A DNA stretch of 64,000 bases from Acidobacteriota bacterium. GTDB lineage: Bacteria; Acidobacteriota; Vicinamibacteria; Vicinamibacterales; 2-12-FULL-66-21. A program made the translations under genes and the position numbers. The notes under the pieces are model-generated. The model ran no database searches. It was not told where the DNA came from and was given only the letters and a program-made list of their open reading frames with translations. This document shows positions 34,547 to 41,793 of this stretch, one piece after another (the first letter of the stretch is position 1; every line of letters starts with the position of its first letter). The stretch spans positions 57,005 through 121,004 of the forward strand of contig QHWT01000054.1 of the NCBI GenBank assembly GCA_003222675.1, written 5' to 3'.

Positions 34547-34605
34547 TCGTAGCGCAGCTTTCAGTGCTGCTCATGTCGCGAGCGGGCTGAAGCCCTGCGC
34601 TACGA
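34547..34605. repeat. palindromic GTAGCGCAG repeat
   Basis: Perfect 11-bp arms TCGTAGCGCAG (34547-34557) and the complement (34595-34605) surround a 37-base loop that includes a GGGCTGAAGCCC palindrome. It lies between convergent genes ending at 34521 and 34613. It resembles a dispersed intergenic palindrome and may also act as a bidirectional 3' hairpin. Confidence 0.6.
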
Positions 34606-34612
34606 ACAGGTC

Positions 34613-35377
34613 TTAGTACCGCAAGCGCGGATACCAGTTTGTGCCACGTCCTTCGGGCGTCACGTCGAACAGGTTCCACAAGGGCCAGATCATGTCGACG
34701 TGCCGCCCGTCCTGGCCGTGCTCGGATGGCGCGAAGAGCAGCTCCGACTGGTAAAAGTGATGAATCCGTCCATCGCGCTTCACGAAGACGTTGAGCGAGG
34801 GAAGCTGATCTCCCTTTGCATTCTCGCCGTGGTAATCGTGATTGTACGTATTGGCGGCTGACGAGAGCAGGCGCAGGCTGTTCCAGTCGCGCTCGCGCGC
34901 AAGGTTCGTGATCCGATCGATCGGGGACTTCGCGACGACCACGAAGTTCACGCGCTGGTTGACGTGCGCGCTCTGGCCGTCGAGACCATCGAGGATGGAC
35001 GTGCACATCACGCAGGGGGCCGCCATCTTCGGACCGAACATGTAGCTATAGACGATGAGCGTGTCCTTGCCCGGCGCGAACAGTTCTGACATGCGCACCT
35101 GCCGGACGCCGCCGTCCACGGTGATCTCGTCGAAGACGTAATCCTCGGGGATTTCGCCCCCGAGCGGAAGGCTGCGACGCTTCGACGCCACCGACTCGAT
35201 TTGCGCGCGCAGCGCCACTTCGTCTCTGAGCAAGGCGTTGCGTGCCGTACGGTACTTCGCGGATTCTCCGGGAAAGCGCACCTGATGGAGCGGTGTTCCG
35301 TGCGTGGGTGATGGCCGGCTGCTCTGCGCTTTCGTCTTCGTCTTCGTCTTCGTCTTCATCTTCAACTTCTTCGCCAT
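34613..35377 (-). CDS. DUF899 family thioredoxin-like protein
   Basis: A 254-residue protein of the DUF899 family (predicted thioredoxin fold). The core has QVRFPGESAKYRTARNALLR, YVFDEITVDGG, DTLIVYSYMFGP and PCVMCTSILDGLDGQSAHV with a CxxC pair. It ends with DVTPEGRGTNWYPRLRY, a hallmark terminus of the family. The start at 35377 follows AGGAG by six bases; a second ATG three bases earlier is possible. The N-terminus is a Lys-Thr repeat encoded by a hexanucleotide tandem repeat, not part of the fold. Divergent from the GH5-like gene with 130 bases between starts. Confidence 0.82.
   Translation of the reverse strand: MAKKLKMKTKTKTKTKAQSSRPSPTHGTPLHQVRFPGESAKYRTARNALLRDEVALRAQIESVASKRRSLPLGGEIPEDYVFDEITVDGGVRQVRMSELFAPGKDTLIVYSYMFGPKMAAPCVMCTSILDGLDGQSAHVNQRVNFVVVAKSPIDRITNLARERDWNSLRLLSSAANTYNHDYHGENAKGDQLPSLNVFVKRDGRIHHFYQSELLFAPSEHGQDGRHVDMIWPLWNLFDVTPEGRGTNWYPRLRY
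35333..35368. repeat. hexanucleotide repeat inside the DUF899 gene start
   Basis: Four exact CGTCTT units (35333-35356) plus two variants encode Lys-Thr repeats at the N-terminus of the DUF899 protein. Slippage would change length by two residues without changing frame. Confidence 0.7.
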
Positions 35378-35506
35378 CATCGTCTCCTGTCCTCGGGCGC
35401 CGCGACCTGCGCGGTGTGGAGACGTTATACACCGCGTATGCTCCACGTTGAACACACCGATCCGGAGCAGTGAGATCGTCGAGAACACGGAGTAAGCTGC
35501 CCGGCA

Positions 35507-36541
35507 ATGACAGCGCTGCCGTGGTTGACCACCGTCCAGAATCGAATCGTGACCGTCGAGGATGGCGCGGTCGTCGTGTTGCGCGGCATCAATCGCTCCG
35601 GTCTCGAATATGCCGAGCCGATCGGCAACGACTTTCTCGCCGGCGCGGCGTTGTCGTTGAGCGAAGTCCAGGAAATCGTCCACAGCTGGGGCGCCCGCGT
35701 CCTGCGCATCCCGTTCGCGCAGTCGCGTGTCCTCGATCCTGAGATCGGCGCCACCTATCTTCACGCGTTGGACACGGTGATCGACTGGACCGCGAGCTGC
35801 GGCGCGTACGCGCTGCTCGATTTGCAGTGGCTGGATCCCGCGAGCTTGTACGGGTCGATCTCCGATGGATCGATGAACCGCATCGCGCCGCTCCCGTCAT
35901 CGGCATCGTGCGAGGCGTGGCACGTTCTGGCGGAACGCTATCGGGACCCGTCCGCGGGTCTATTCGACATCTACAACGAGCCGCACTCCCGGCTTCCGGA
36001 CGATCCGCACGTGCCGACAGCGGTGCGGCCGGACGGCTCGGAGTACCCGCTGGTGACCGGCCGGGTGACTGCCGGTATCTGGCGTCACGTGGCCGCTCGG
36101 CTGGTGCGAATCATTAAAGAGGTGCATCCGCGCGCACTGATTTTTGTCTCGGGTGTGTCGTGGGGCTACGACTTGCGCCGCGTCCCGTTCGATCGCGCTG
36201 ACGAGGCGGCACCAGAGGGAATTGTTTACGCCGCGCACGTATATCCGTCGAGCATGTTCGAGCGGGGAGGCGGACGCGCGGCGCGCGGCCCGCGCGCATG
36301 GAATCGCGCTTTCGGGTCGCTCGCGGCCAACGCTCCCGTGTGCGTCACCGAGTTCGGCGGCGGCGCAGAGGATCTCGAATGGGGCACGCGGCTGCTCGAC
36401 TATCTGCGGGCAAGAGACATCGGATGGGTCGCGTGGAGTTGGTCGGACGCGCCACGCCTCGTCACCGCTGAAGAGCCGAGACGTCCGACTGCCTTCGGCG
36501 CATTAGTCCGCGCCGCACTCGAGACTGCGCCAGTAGCGTAA
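35507..36541 (+). CDS. GH5-like (cellulase-family) glycoside hydrolase
   Basis: A 344-residue protein without a signal peptide. It has the (beta/alpha)8 pattern of glycoside hydrolase family 5: RGINRSGLEY near the start, VLRIPFAQS, the acid/base motif IYNEP (Asn157-Glu158), HVYPSSMF, and the nucleophile strand VCVTEFGG (Glu282), followed by WVAWSWSD. All catalytic positions are present, so activity on a beta-glycan or glucoside is likely; the substrate cannot be read from sequence. The ATG at 35507 has only GGAG at 13 bases; a cytosolic location would imply oligosaccharide rather than polymer as substrate. Confidence 0.78.
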   Translation: MTALPWLTTVQNRIVTVEDGAVVVLRGINRSGLEYAEPIGNDFLAGAALSLSEVQEIVHSWGARVLRIPFAQSRVLDPEIGATYLHALDTVIDWTASCGAYALLDLQWLDPASLYGSISDGSMNRIAPLPSSASCEAWHVLAERYRDPSAGLFDIYNEPHSRLPDDPHVPTAVRPDGSEYPLVTGRVTAGIWRHVAARLVRIIKEVHPRALIFVSGVSWGYDLRRVPFDRADEAAPEGIVYAAHVYPSSMFERGGGRAARGPRAWNRAFGSLAANAPVCVTEFGGGAEDLEWGTRLLDYLRARDIGWVAWSWSDAPRLVTAEEPRRPTAFGALVRAALETAPVA

Positions 36542-36747
36542 ACGCAGTTGCACGGCCAGCTTCGCGGCGCAGCTGTCCTTGCAATCGTCCAGCAGCTGAT
36601 TGCGCCGGGGGACGACTCGAGCAGGGATTCGCGTGGTCGCTCTCAGGTCCTCAGTGGTACTCCATTTGCCGTTACAGTCTAAAGCGCTTGAAAGCGCGTC
36701 TCATCAGGAGAGAGAAGTCGGCCGCAATTTGAAACTCAAGGTGGCAC

Positions 36748-37383
36748 GTGCGTCTACATAAACGGCTCAGTACGAATACGGCTGCGTTCGTCTTTGTCTC
36801 ATCACTGGCGGCCTCATCCCTGGCGCTTCCGGCCGGGGCATATGCGACCTCGAGTGATCCGCCTTCTGCAGTTGTCGACGTCTCCAGGATTCGCATCGAC
36901 AACTTCGGGCGCGTCAACGCGAGCTACTATCGAGGCGCGCAGCCCAAAGGGCACGACTATGCCGATCTCGCCGCACTCGGGGTGAAGACAGTGATTGATC
37001 TGACCAGCGGCGATTCCGACGCCAGCGAACGCACGCTCGTCGAGAGCGCGGGAATGAAGTACGTCCAGATTCCAATGACCACTCACGAGCAACCGAAGGC
37101 CGCGGAGCTGACGCAATTTCTCGAGATGGTGAACGATCCCGCGCTTCTACCGGTCTACGTTCACTGTGTGGGCGGGCGCCATCGCACCGGCGTCATGACG
37201 GCTGCCTATCGGATGACCCACGATGGCTGGAATGCCGACCAGGCTTTCACGGAAATGAAGCAGTACAAGTTCGGAGCAGATTTCCTGCATCCCGAATTCA
37301 AGGACTTCGTCTTCGGGTATCAGGCCAATCTTGCGCACGCTGCGCCTGCCGTCGGGTCATCCGGGGCACCTTCGCGGCGATGA
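36748..37383 (+). CDS. secreted dual-specificity/tyrosine phosphatase-like protein
   Basis: A 211-residue protein with a signal peptide (AAFVFVSSLAASSLALPAGAYA). The mature domain is a cysteine-based phosphatase: YYRGAQPKGHDYADLAALGV, TVIDLTSGD, and the P-loop HCVGGRHRTG (Cys140, Arg146) that fits the HCx5R active site. The GTG at 36748 is chosen with AAGG six bases upstream. An exported PTP-like enzyme may act on phosphotyrosine, inositol phosphates (phytase-like) or other phosphoesters in the periplasm. Alone in its orientation, facing the BlaR1-like gene. Confidence 0.78.
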   Translation: MRLHKRLSTNTAAFVFVSSLAASSLALPAGAYATSSDPPSAVVDVSRIRIDNFGRVNASYYRGAQPKGHDYADLAALGVKTVIDLTSGDSDASERTLVESAGMKYVQIPMTTHEQPKAAELTQFLEMVNDPALLPVYVHCVGGRHRTGVMTAAYRMTHDGWNADQAFTEMKQYKFGADFLHPEFKDFVFGYQANLAHAAPAVGSSGAPSRR

Positions 37384-37399
37384 ATGGCGCGAGCTCTGA

Positions 37400-39043
37400 C
37401 TAGCGGCCGTGCACAAAGCGGCCCGTGATAGTGACCGCGACCTCAATCGGCACGCAGTTGAGCAGCGTAGAATCATATTGCCACTGGTTGACAGCCGCGA
37501 GGAGCGCGTTCGCGAACTCGCGATTTGCGGGCTCCCGCACGCGCACGTCCTTCAGAAACCCATCGGTACCGATCAGCGCATCGAGCACGATCGTGGCGTC
37601 CGCGCCAGTGCCACGCACGCTGGCGGGGTACTGCGGCCTCACATCTCTGATTTTGTTCGGCGGTCGGATGTTTCCGCCAATCGGCACATCCGCGGTGGCG
37701 GCAGTTGACGGGCACGGCGGATTTGGGCGTGGACTTGCGGTTTGCACGGCTCGGCTCGACGAATCACCGTCTCCCGCGATGACGATCTCCTCGGCGACCG
37801 ATCCGATCTCCAAGGTAATCGCGCGGCGGGCGTTGTCGCCAGTCATCGTCAGCGCGGCCCGATAGGGTTTAAATCCTGGTACCTGCACTTCGAAAACGTA
37901 GTCGCCGGGCGGCAGGCCAACGATCTCGAACTCGCCGCGCCTGTTGGTCTGCGCGTCGTACTTGATCTGCCGCTCCGCGTTCGACAAGGTCACGCGGACG
38001 CCCGGGAGCGCCGCGCCCTGCGGATCGACCAGCGACCCGGAAAATGTGGCAAACACCTGGGCCGCGGCGATCGTGCCCGCGATGACGGCGAGCGCCATCA
38101 CGGTGGCAACACGGGCAAATGGAGACATCGGGCTGCGATTCTGACGATCGTTCAACATGGCAGTCACTCGCTTGTGAAGGCTCGACGATCGAGCCATGGC
38201 CGGAGCCGGGAATAAGGGGTGGCGGTGATTGAATGCGCGCGCGAGGCCGAGCAGATGGCTCGCGTAGGCCGAACTGTCCACACCGCTCCTGAGCACCGCA
38301 TCGTCGCACGCATGCTCGCTCTCGAGGCGCAGCCTTCGACAGGCGAGCCACACGAGTGGATTGAACCAGTACATCGACCGCACGAGCTCCGCCGAGATCT
38401 GCACAATCCAGTCGCCCCGCCTGATGTGCGCGAGCTCGTGACTGAGGACCATGCCGACGAGATCGTCGGGCCAGCGCTCCGCTCCTCCGGGGATCATGAT
38501 GGTCGGCGAAACGACACCCCACGTCGCGAGCAGCGATGAGTCATCACTCTGGAGCACTCGCACCGGGTGTCGCAGTCCATACTCTCGCGCGATCTGCTCT
38601 GACAGCGTCGTCCAGTTGGCGAGCGTTACGGGTCGCGCACGCGACCGAAGCCACGCAAGCCGGATCAGTCCAAGAACCAGGACGAGCAGTCCCATCGCCA
38701 CGCCAGCGATCCACATCAACGCGAGAATCGAGCGCGTCGACCACCCACGCACAGCATCCCGAGCGGAACCTACGACCGGCGCTCCCGCCTGGCGCGTAAT
38801 GCGGTCAGCAGAAAATGTCGACGTACGTTCGGTCGCGGCCGCTGGGTGTGAGGGAAGTGTGAGTTCGGCGAATGACGGTGAGCCGATCGAGAGCGGCCAG
38901 GCCGGCACGAGCAATTCCAACATCGGGAGGACGCCGGCGCACACGATCGCAACGGCAAGGATCCAGTGCCGCTGCGCCGCCGACTGATTGCGCAGCAGGC
39001 GCGTTGCGCACAAGGCGACGAGCACGAGGATGGATATCTTCAT
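37400..39043 (-). CDS. BlaR1/M56-type sensor peptidase with regulatory and TonB C-terminal domains
   Basis: A 547-residue membrane protein. N-terminal spans (about 5-50 and 105-130) frame an M56 metallopeptidase: HELAH at 202-206, with the downstream ESEHACDD near 241-248 as third ligand region. After a further span (about 310-330) a carboxypeptidase-regulatory-like beta domain follows (FSGSLVDPQGAALPGVRVTL), then a TonB C-terminal-like domain (about 455-547, DVRPQYPASVRG and GFLKDVRVREP). The penicillin-binding sensor domain of true BlaR1 is absent; the two extracytoplasmic modules probably replace it. It overlaps blaI-like by ATGA, so sensor and repressor are made together. Confidence 0.85.
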   Translation of the reverse strand: MKISILVLVALCATRLLRNQSAAQRHWILAVAIVCAGVLPMLELLVPAWPLSIGSPSFAELTLPSHPAAATERTSTFSADRITRQAGAPVVGSARDAVRGWSTRSILALMWIAGVAMGLLVLVLGLIRLAWLRSRARPVTLANWTTLSEQIAREYGLRHPVRVLQSDDSSLLATWGVVSPTIMIPGGAERWPDDLVGMVLSHELAHIRRGDWIVQISAELVRSMYWFNPLVWLACRRLRLESEHACDDAVLRSGVDSSAYASHLLGLARAFNHRHPLFPAPAMARSSSLHKRVTAMLNDRQNRSPMSPFARVATVMALAVIAGTIAAAQVFATFSGSLVDPQGAALPGVRVTLSNAERQIKYDAQTNRRGEFEIVGLPPGDYVFEVQVPGFKPYRAALTMTGDNARRAITLEIGSVAEEIVIAGDGDSSSRAVQTASPRPNPPCPSTAATADVPIGGNIRPPNKIRDVRPQYPASVRGTGADATIVLDALIGTDGFLKDVRVREPANREFANALLAAVNQWQYDSTLLNCVPIEVAVTITGRFVHGR

Positions 39044-39423
39044 CGGCCCGACCTGGCCTTCTCGATGACCTGCGCAATCCGCTGCAGCTCGTCCTCCGAC
39101 AAGCGCGCGCCCTCACCGCCGACGAGCGCCGCGACGACCTTTTCCGCGGAGCCATCGAAAAACGTGTCGACCAGATGGCGCAGCGCCGACTTGCGCGCGG
39201 CGCGACGTGGCAGGGCAGGCGTGTAGATGTAGCGAAGGCCTGCTTCCTCGTGCCGCACGTGCCCCTTCTCCTCGAGTACGCGCAACTGCGTGCGCACGGT
39301 CGACGAGTTCGGATCGCCGGAAAGATCCGCCATGACGGCCGCGGCGGTGGCGCGTCCGCGTCGATACAGGATGTCCATGATTTGCCGCTCGCGTCGGGTC
39401 AGGCTGTGGAGCGATCGCGACAT
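39040..39423 (-). CDS. BlaI/MecI-family transcriptional repressor
   Basis: A 127-residue winged-helix repressor: LTRRERQIMDILYRRGRATA, SSTVRTQLRVLEEKGHVRHE and a C-terminal dimerisation segment. Proteins of this family are cleaved when the partner M56 peptidase (37400-39043) is activated. The ATG at 39423 has no Shine-Dalgarno; the promoter at 39436-39464 would give a leader of only a few bases. A dyad with ATGTTAT arms covers the start codon, which indicates autoregulation. The regulated target, other than its own operon, is unknown. Confidence 0.9.
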   Translation of the reverse strand: MSRSLHSLTRRERQIMDILYRRGRATAAAVMADLSGDPNSSTVRTQLRVLEEKGHVRHEEAGLRYIYTPALPRRAARKSALRHLVDTFFDGSAEKVVAALVGGEGARLSEDELQRIAQVIEKARSGR

Positions 39424-39464
39424 GTTATTTTCATAACATTACTGCTACAAGAATAACATGTCAA
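39422..39464 (-). promoter_or_regulatory. promoter and operator of the blaI-blaR1-like operon
   Basis: On the minus strand TTGACA (39464-39459), then 17 bases, then TAATGT (39441-39436) give a strong sigma-70-type promoter. The dyad ATGTTAT-GAAA-ATAACAT (39439-39422) runs from the -10 element to the start codon, and another ATGTTATT half-site lies in the spacer (39459-39452). Transcription would start about six bases before the ATG, so the mRNA is almost leaderless. These repeats are good candidates for the BlaI-like operator. Confidence 0.7.
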
Positions 39465-39493
39465 GGCGGATGCGCTGTTCTCTGGTCCAACGG

Positions 39494-39528
39494 AAAAAGG
39501 CCGGTCCAACGTGCGTTGGCCGGCCTTT
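39494..39528 (-). terminator. intrinsic terminator after the selenoperoxiredoxin gene
   Basis: On the minus strand AAAGGCCGGCCAACG pairs with CGTTGG-A-CCGGCCTTT, with one bulged base, and is followed by a T-run (CCTTTTTCC). It lies 22 bases after the TGA/TAA end of the gene at 39550 and precedes the blaI promoter. Confidence 0.8.
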
Positions 39529-39549
39529 CCTGCCACCGGGGGACCGCGT

Positions 39550-40086
39550 TCAGTGCTTTTCCTTCACCCCGAGCTCCTTCAGCTTCGCGACGACCGCTTC
39601 GCCGGCGGTCTGCGGCTTCACCTCTTTGTCAATCGCGAGGATCTTGCCGTCAGGTCCGATGTAAAAGGTCCAGCGATACGCGAACTGACGCTCGGGCGTG
39701 ACGACGCCGTAGGCGGTTGCGACTTTTTTCGATGGATCGCTGAGAAGAGGAAAGTCGGCGTGCTCTTTTTCCGCGAACGCCCTGTTGTCTTCCGGCGTGT
39801 CGACGCTCGCCATGAAATAGGCGACATCGTACTTGCGAATCAGTTCCCCGCTCCCACGGAGCGAGTTGCACTCGGCGGTTCAACCACCGGTGAAGGCTTT
39901 GGGAAACCACGCCAGGACCACGGTCTTGCCCTTGAGATCCGCAAGCGAGTAGGTCTTTCCGTCGCTGCCAGGCAACGAAAAGTCGGGCGCCTCGTCTCCG
40001 ACCTTCAATTCACCGGCGAGCACTGGCGCCCCCAACAACAGAGAGGTGAACACGGTCGTGAGCACCAGGCGGTGCCTGTGCAACAT
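39550..40086 (-). CDS. selenocysteine-containing peroxiredoxin (AhpC/TSA-type), secreted
   Basis: A 178-codon gene with one in-frame TGA at 39882-39880 (codon 69). Before it the protein has a signal peptide ([12 protein letters not shown]) and a peroxiredoxin start ([20 protein letters not shown], then WFPKAFTGG). After it the frame continues [40 protein letters not shown] and [15 protein letters not shown]. The TGA falls exactly at the peroxidatic Cys of the FTGGCTxEC motif, and Cys73 can serve as resolving residue. A hairpin fitting a bacterial SECIS lies 14 bases downstream. Insertion of selenocysteine gives a highly reactive peroxidase. GGAAGGAG precedes the ATG at 40086. Read naively, the gene would appear as two separate open frames. 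A nonsense mutation is the alternative, but the position makes it unlikely. Confidence 0.82.
39847..39865 (-). promoter_or_regulatory. bacterial SECIS element within the peroxiredoxin gene
   Basis: In the mRNA, CUCGCUCC pairs with GGAGCGGG (8 bp, one U-G) around a GUG loop. The stem begins 14 bases and the loop 22 bases after the UGA. Known bacterial SECIS hairpins lie just downstream of UGA with a small apical loop having G at its start 16-37 bases away, and this one fits. A weaker CGAG/CUCG hairpin could compete. Confidence 0.7.
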
Positions 40087-40182
40087 GGAAGCTCCTTCCG
40101 TTCATTTGTTCCCCTACCATAGCATGAGGCCCCACGGCACTTTCCGCCCGCCGGGGACGTATATTGTTCAGAGGAGCACTCG

Positions 40183-40467
40183 ATGACCGAACGGACCTGC
40201 TGGGAGTCGTTCAAGGCGGAGAGCGGCAACGCGTTTCAAAAGCTCAAACAACTGATTCACGAAGGCAACGTCCGCCGCGTGCGGATCCGGCAGGGGTCGC
40301 GCACCGTGGCCGAATTTCCCCTGACGGCGGGGGTGGTCGGCGCGGTGATCGCTCCCATGCTGGCCGCCATTGGCGCGCTCGTAGCACTGGTCAAGGACTG
40401 CACGATCGACGTGGAGCGGGTCGACGCGTCGGCGGCCGACGAGACACCGCGCGCCGTCAACGAATAG
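40183..40467 (+). CDS. DUF4342 domain protein
   Basis: A 94-residue protein: MTERTCWESFKAESGNAFQK, LIHEGNVRRVRIRQGSRTVA and a hydrophobic helix (EFPLTAGVVGAVIAPMLAA) with a charged tail. This pattern (basic amphipathic region, then GNVRRIxI, then membrane segment) is DUF4342, a small membrane-associated family of unknown function. The ATG at 40183 has GAGGAG seven bases upstream and TATATT at 40160-40165 as a likely -10. Divergent from the selenoperoxiredoxin gene across 96 bases, so the two could share regulation. Confidence 0.75.
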   Translation: MTERTCWESFKAESGNAFQKLKQLIHEGNVRRVRIRQGSRTVAEFPLTAGVVGAVIAPMLAAIGALVALVKDCTIDVERVDASAADETPRAVNE

Positions 40468-40634
40468 AATCGGCTGTCGCCCATCCGACTGAAGAGTGGC
40501 GTTTGCAGAGGCCGAGGGGCGATCGGCAGTCGACAATTCGTGAATCCACAATTTTCAATGTCGGCCTGCGGTCAGCAATCGTCAATCCGTGAATGGGCAT
40601 CCTGCAGTCTGCAGTCGACAATCAACGCGGCTGA
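40468..40634. repeat. word-like degenerate repeat block before crcB
   Basis: Between 40478 and 40625 runs of near-copies such as GACAATTCGTGAATCC, GTCAATCCGTGAATG, CTGCAGTCTGCAGTCGACAA and similar succeed one another at about ten-base spacing. No gene and no recognisable fluoride riboswitch are visible, although crcB follows at once. Confidence 0.5.
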
Positions 40635-41006
40635 ATGAACGTCCTGTTGATTGCGCTCGGCGGGTCCATCGGAGCGGTCGCGCGATATGGACTCGCCGGG
40701 CTGGTTCAGCGGTTCACGACGCCGTACTTTCCATTCGGCACCTTCGTCGTGAACATGGTTGGGTGCTTCGTCTTCGGCATTCTCGCCGGTGTGGCGGAAC
40801 ACCGGTTCGCGCTCGGGCCCCAGGCACGCGCGTTTCTGCTCATCGGCGTCCTCGGCGGATTCACGACCTTCTCGTCATTCAGCTTCGAGACTTTTCAACT
40901 GCTCCGCGACGCCGAGATCATGCGCGCATCGGTGAATGCCGTCGGCCAGCTCGTCGTCGGCCTGTTCGCGATGTGGATCGGCTTCGTCGTGGCGAGACTT
41001 CTGTGA
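40635..41006 (+). CDS. crcB: CrcB/Fluc fluoride channel
   Basis: A 123-residue four-span membrane protein with all family signatures: GGSIGAVARYGLAG (9-22), GTFVVNMVGCFVFG (37-50) with the conserved Asn, and GVLGGFTTFSSFSFE (73-87). Fluc channels form dual-topology dimers that export fluoride. The gene is followed seven bases later by a DUF190 gene, the usual partnership. The usual crcB riboswitch is not seen upstream, so its control may be constitutive. Confidence 0.93.
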   Translation: MNVLLIALGGSIGAVARYGLAGLVQRFTTPYFPFGTFVVNMVGCFVFGILAGVAEHRFALGPQARAFLLIGVLGGFTTFSSFSFETFQLLRDAEIMRASVNAVGQLVVGLFAMWIGFVVARLL

Positions 41007-41013
41007 GGCATGG

Positions 41014-41364
41014 ATGAAGCTTCCGGCCGAAGGCAGGCTGCTGCGGATCTTCGTCGGCGAAGCGGATCGCTGGGAAGGAAGACCTCTGTATCAGGCTATC
41101 GTCGAAGCCGCGCGACACCAGGGGCTCGCCGGCGCGACCGCATGGAAAGGCTTCATCGGGTTCGGCGCCAACAGCCGCGTGCACACGGCGAAGGTGTTAC
41201 GGCTGTCGGAGGATCTTCCAGTTGTGATTGAGATCGTGGATGGGCCCGACAAGATCGAAGCATTCCTGCCGGCGCTCGACGAGATGGTGCAGGAAGGGCT
41301 CGTGACGCTCGAGCGCGCGAAGGTCATTCACTACAGGCACCGGACGAAAAAAGACGGCAGCTAG
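41014..41364 (+). CDS. DUF190 protein, partner of CrcB
   Basis: A 116-residue protein: MKLPAEGRLLRIFVGEADRW, LYQAIVEAARHQGLAGATAW and KGFIGFGANSRVHTAKVLRL, a ferredoxin-like fold resembling PII signalling proteins. DUF190 genes are typically adjacent to crcB and thought to modulate fluoride tolerance. The ATG at 41014 is seven bases after the crcB stop (a second ATG four bases upstream is out of frame). Its stop codon is the first base triplet of a 14-bp inverted repeat. Confidence 0.85.
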   Translation: MKLPAEGRLLRIFVGEADRWEGRPLYQAIVEAARHQGLAGATAWKGFIGFGANSRVHTAKVLRLSEDLPVVIEIVDGPDKIEAFLPALDEMVQEGLVTLERAKVIHYRHRTKKDGS

Positions 41365-41469
41365 TAGACAGCAGGCTTTGAGCTCACCAAGCCAGCGCTG
41401 CGAGCTGTGGAGGGCAGTTCCGGCCCGGAGGTGACCGGAAAAGCACGCCTGGTGTCCTGCTGTCTACTA
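41362..41469. repeat. 14-bp inverted repeats around 80 bases
   Basis: TAGTAGACAGCAGG (41362-41375) and its exact complement (41456-41469) enclose 80 bases. The left arm includes the DUF190 stop codon. As with the larger element at 16223, an arm overlaps a gene end, so such elements may act as 3' structures or be mobile remnants. Confidence 0.55.
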
Positions 41470-41553
41470 CCTGCCGTTCAAAAGAAGTCGCCTCATGTCC
41501 GCCGCGCCGGGTCTATCGTCGCCCGTTCGAAGCGAACGCAATCACGACGCACC

Positions 41554-41793
41554 CTACATTTTTTTCACGAGTCGGCCCCAACGATATGCGTAGAAATATT
41601 CACTGCGGCAGTTCGGGCACATAAAAGATCCGAGCCATGTGCCCGTGCGCCGACTCTGATCGACGCATTCAAGCGCGTAATCACAATGCACGCAGGCCAG
41701 ATGGCGCCCGTGAGGATGCGGTCCGGATTGGAGATCGGTTGCTGCTTGCTGCGCGCTCGACGCGGCAGCCATCGAACTGTAGGCCCTCGGCAT
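41554..41793 (-). CDS. small CxxC/CxxC zinc-ribbon-like hypothetical protein
   Basis: A 79-residue protein from the ATG at 41793, with GGAG nine bases upstream. Residues about 34-66 have CVHCDYALEC and, after 19 residues, FMCPNCRSEYFYAYRWG, two CxxC knuckles that could bind one zinc ion. The N-terminal half is Ala/Ser/Gln-rich and likely disordered. No family is recognised. Flanked by repeat-rich intergenic DNA, so gene existence is moderately supported only by the ordered Cys pattern. Confidence 0.42.
   Translation of the reverse strand: MPRAYSSMAAASSAQQAATDLQSGPHPHGRHLACVHCDYALECVDQSRRTGTWLGSFMCPNCRSEYFYAYRWGRLVKKM

Noticed and set aside
39880-39882. simple nonsense mutation in peroxiredoxin
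   Set aside because: The codon is at the catalytic Cys, the frame is intact beyond, and a SECIS-like hairpin follows, so selenocysteine is the better explanation.
40468-40634. fluoride riboswitch upstream of crcB
   Set aside because: The GGxGAUGG and CUGAUG core segments of the motif were looked for and not found.
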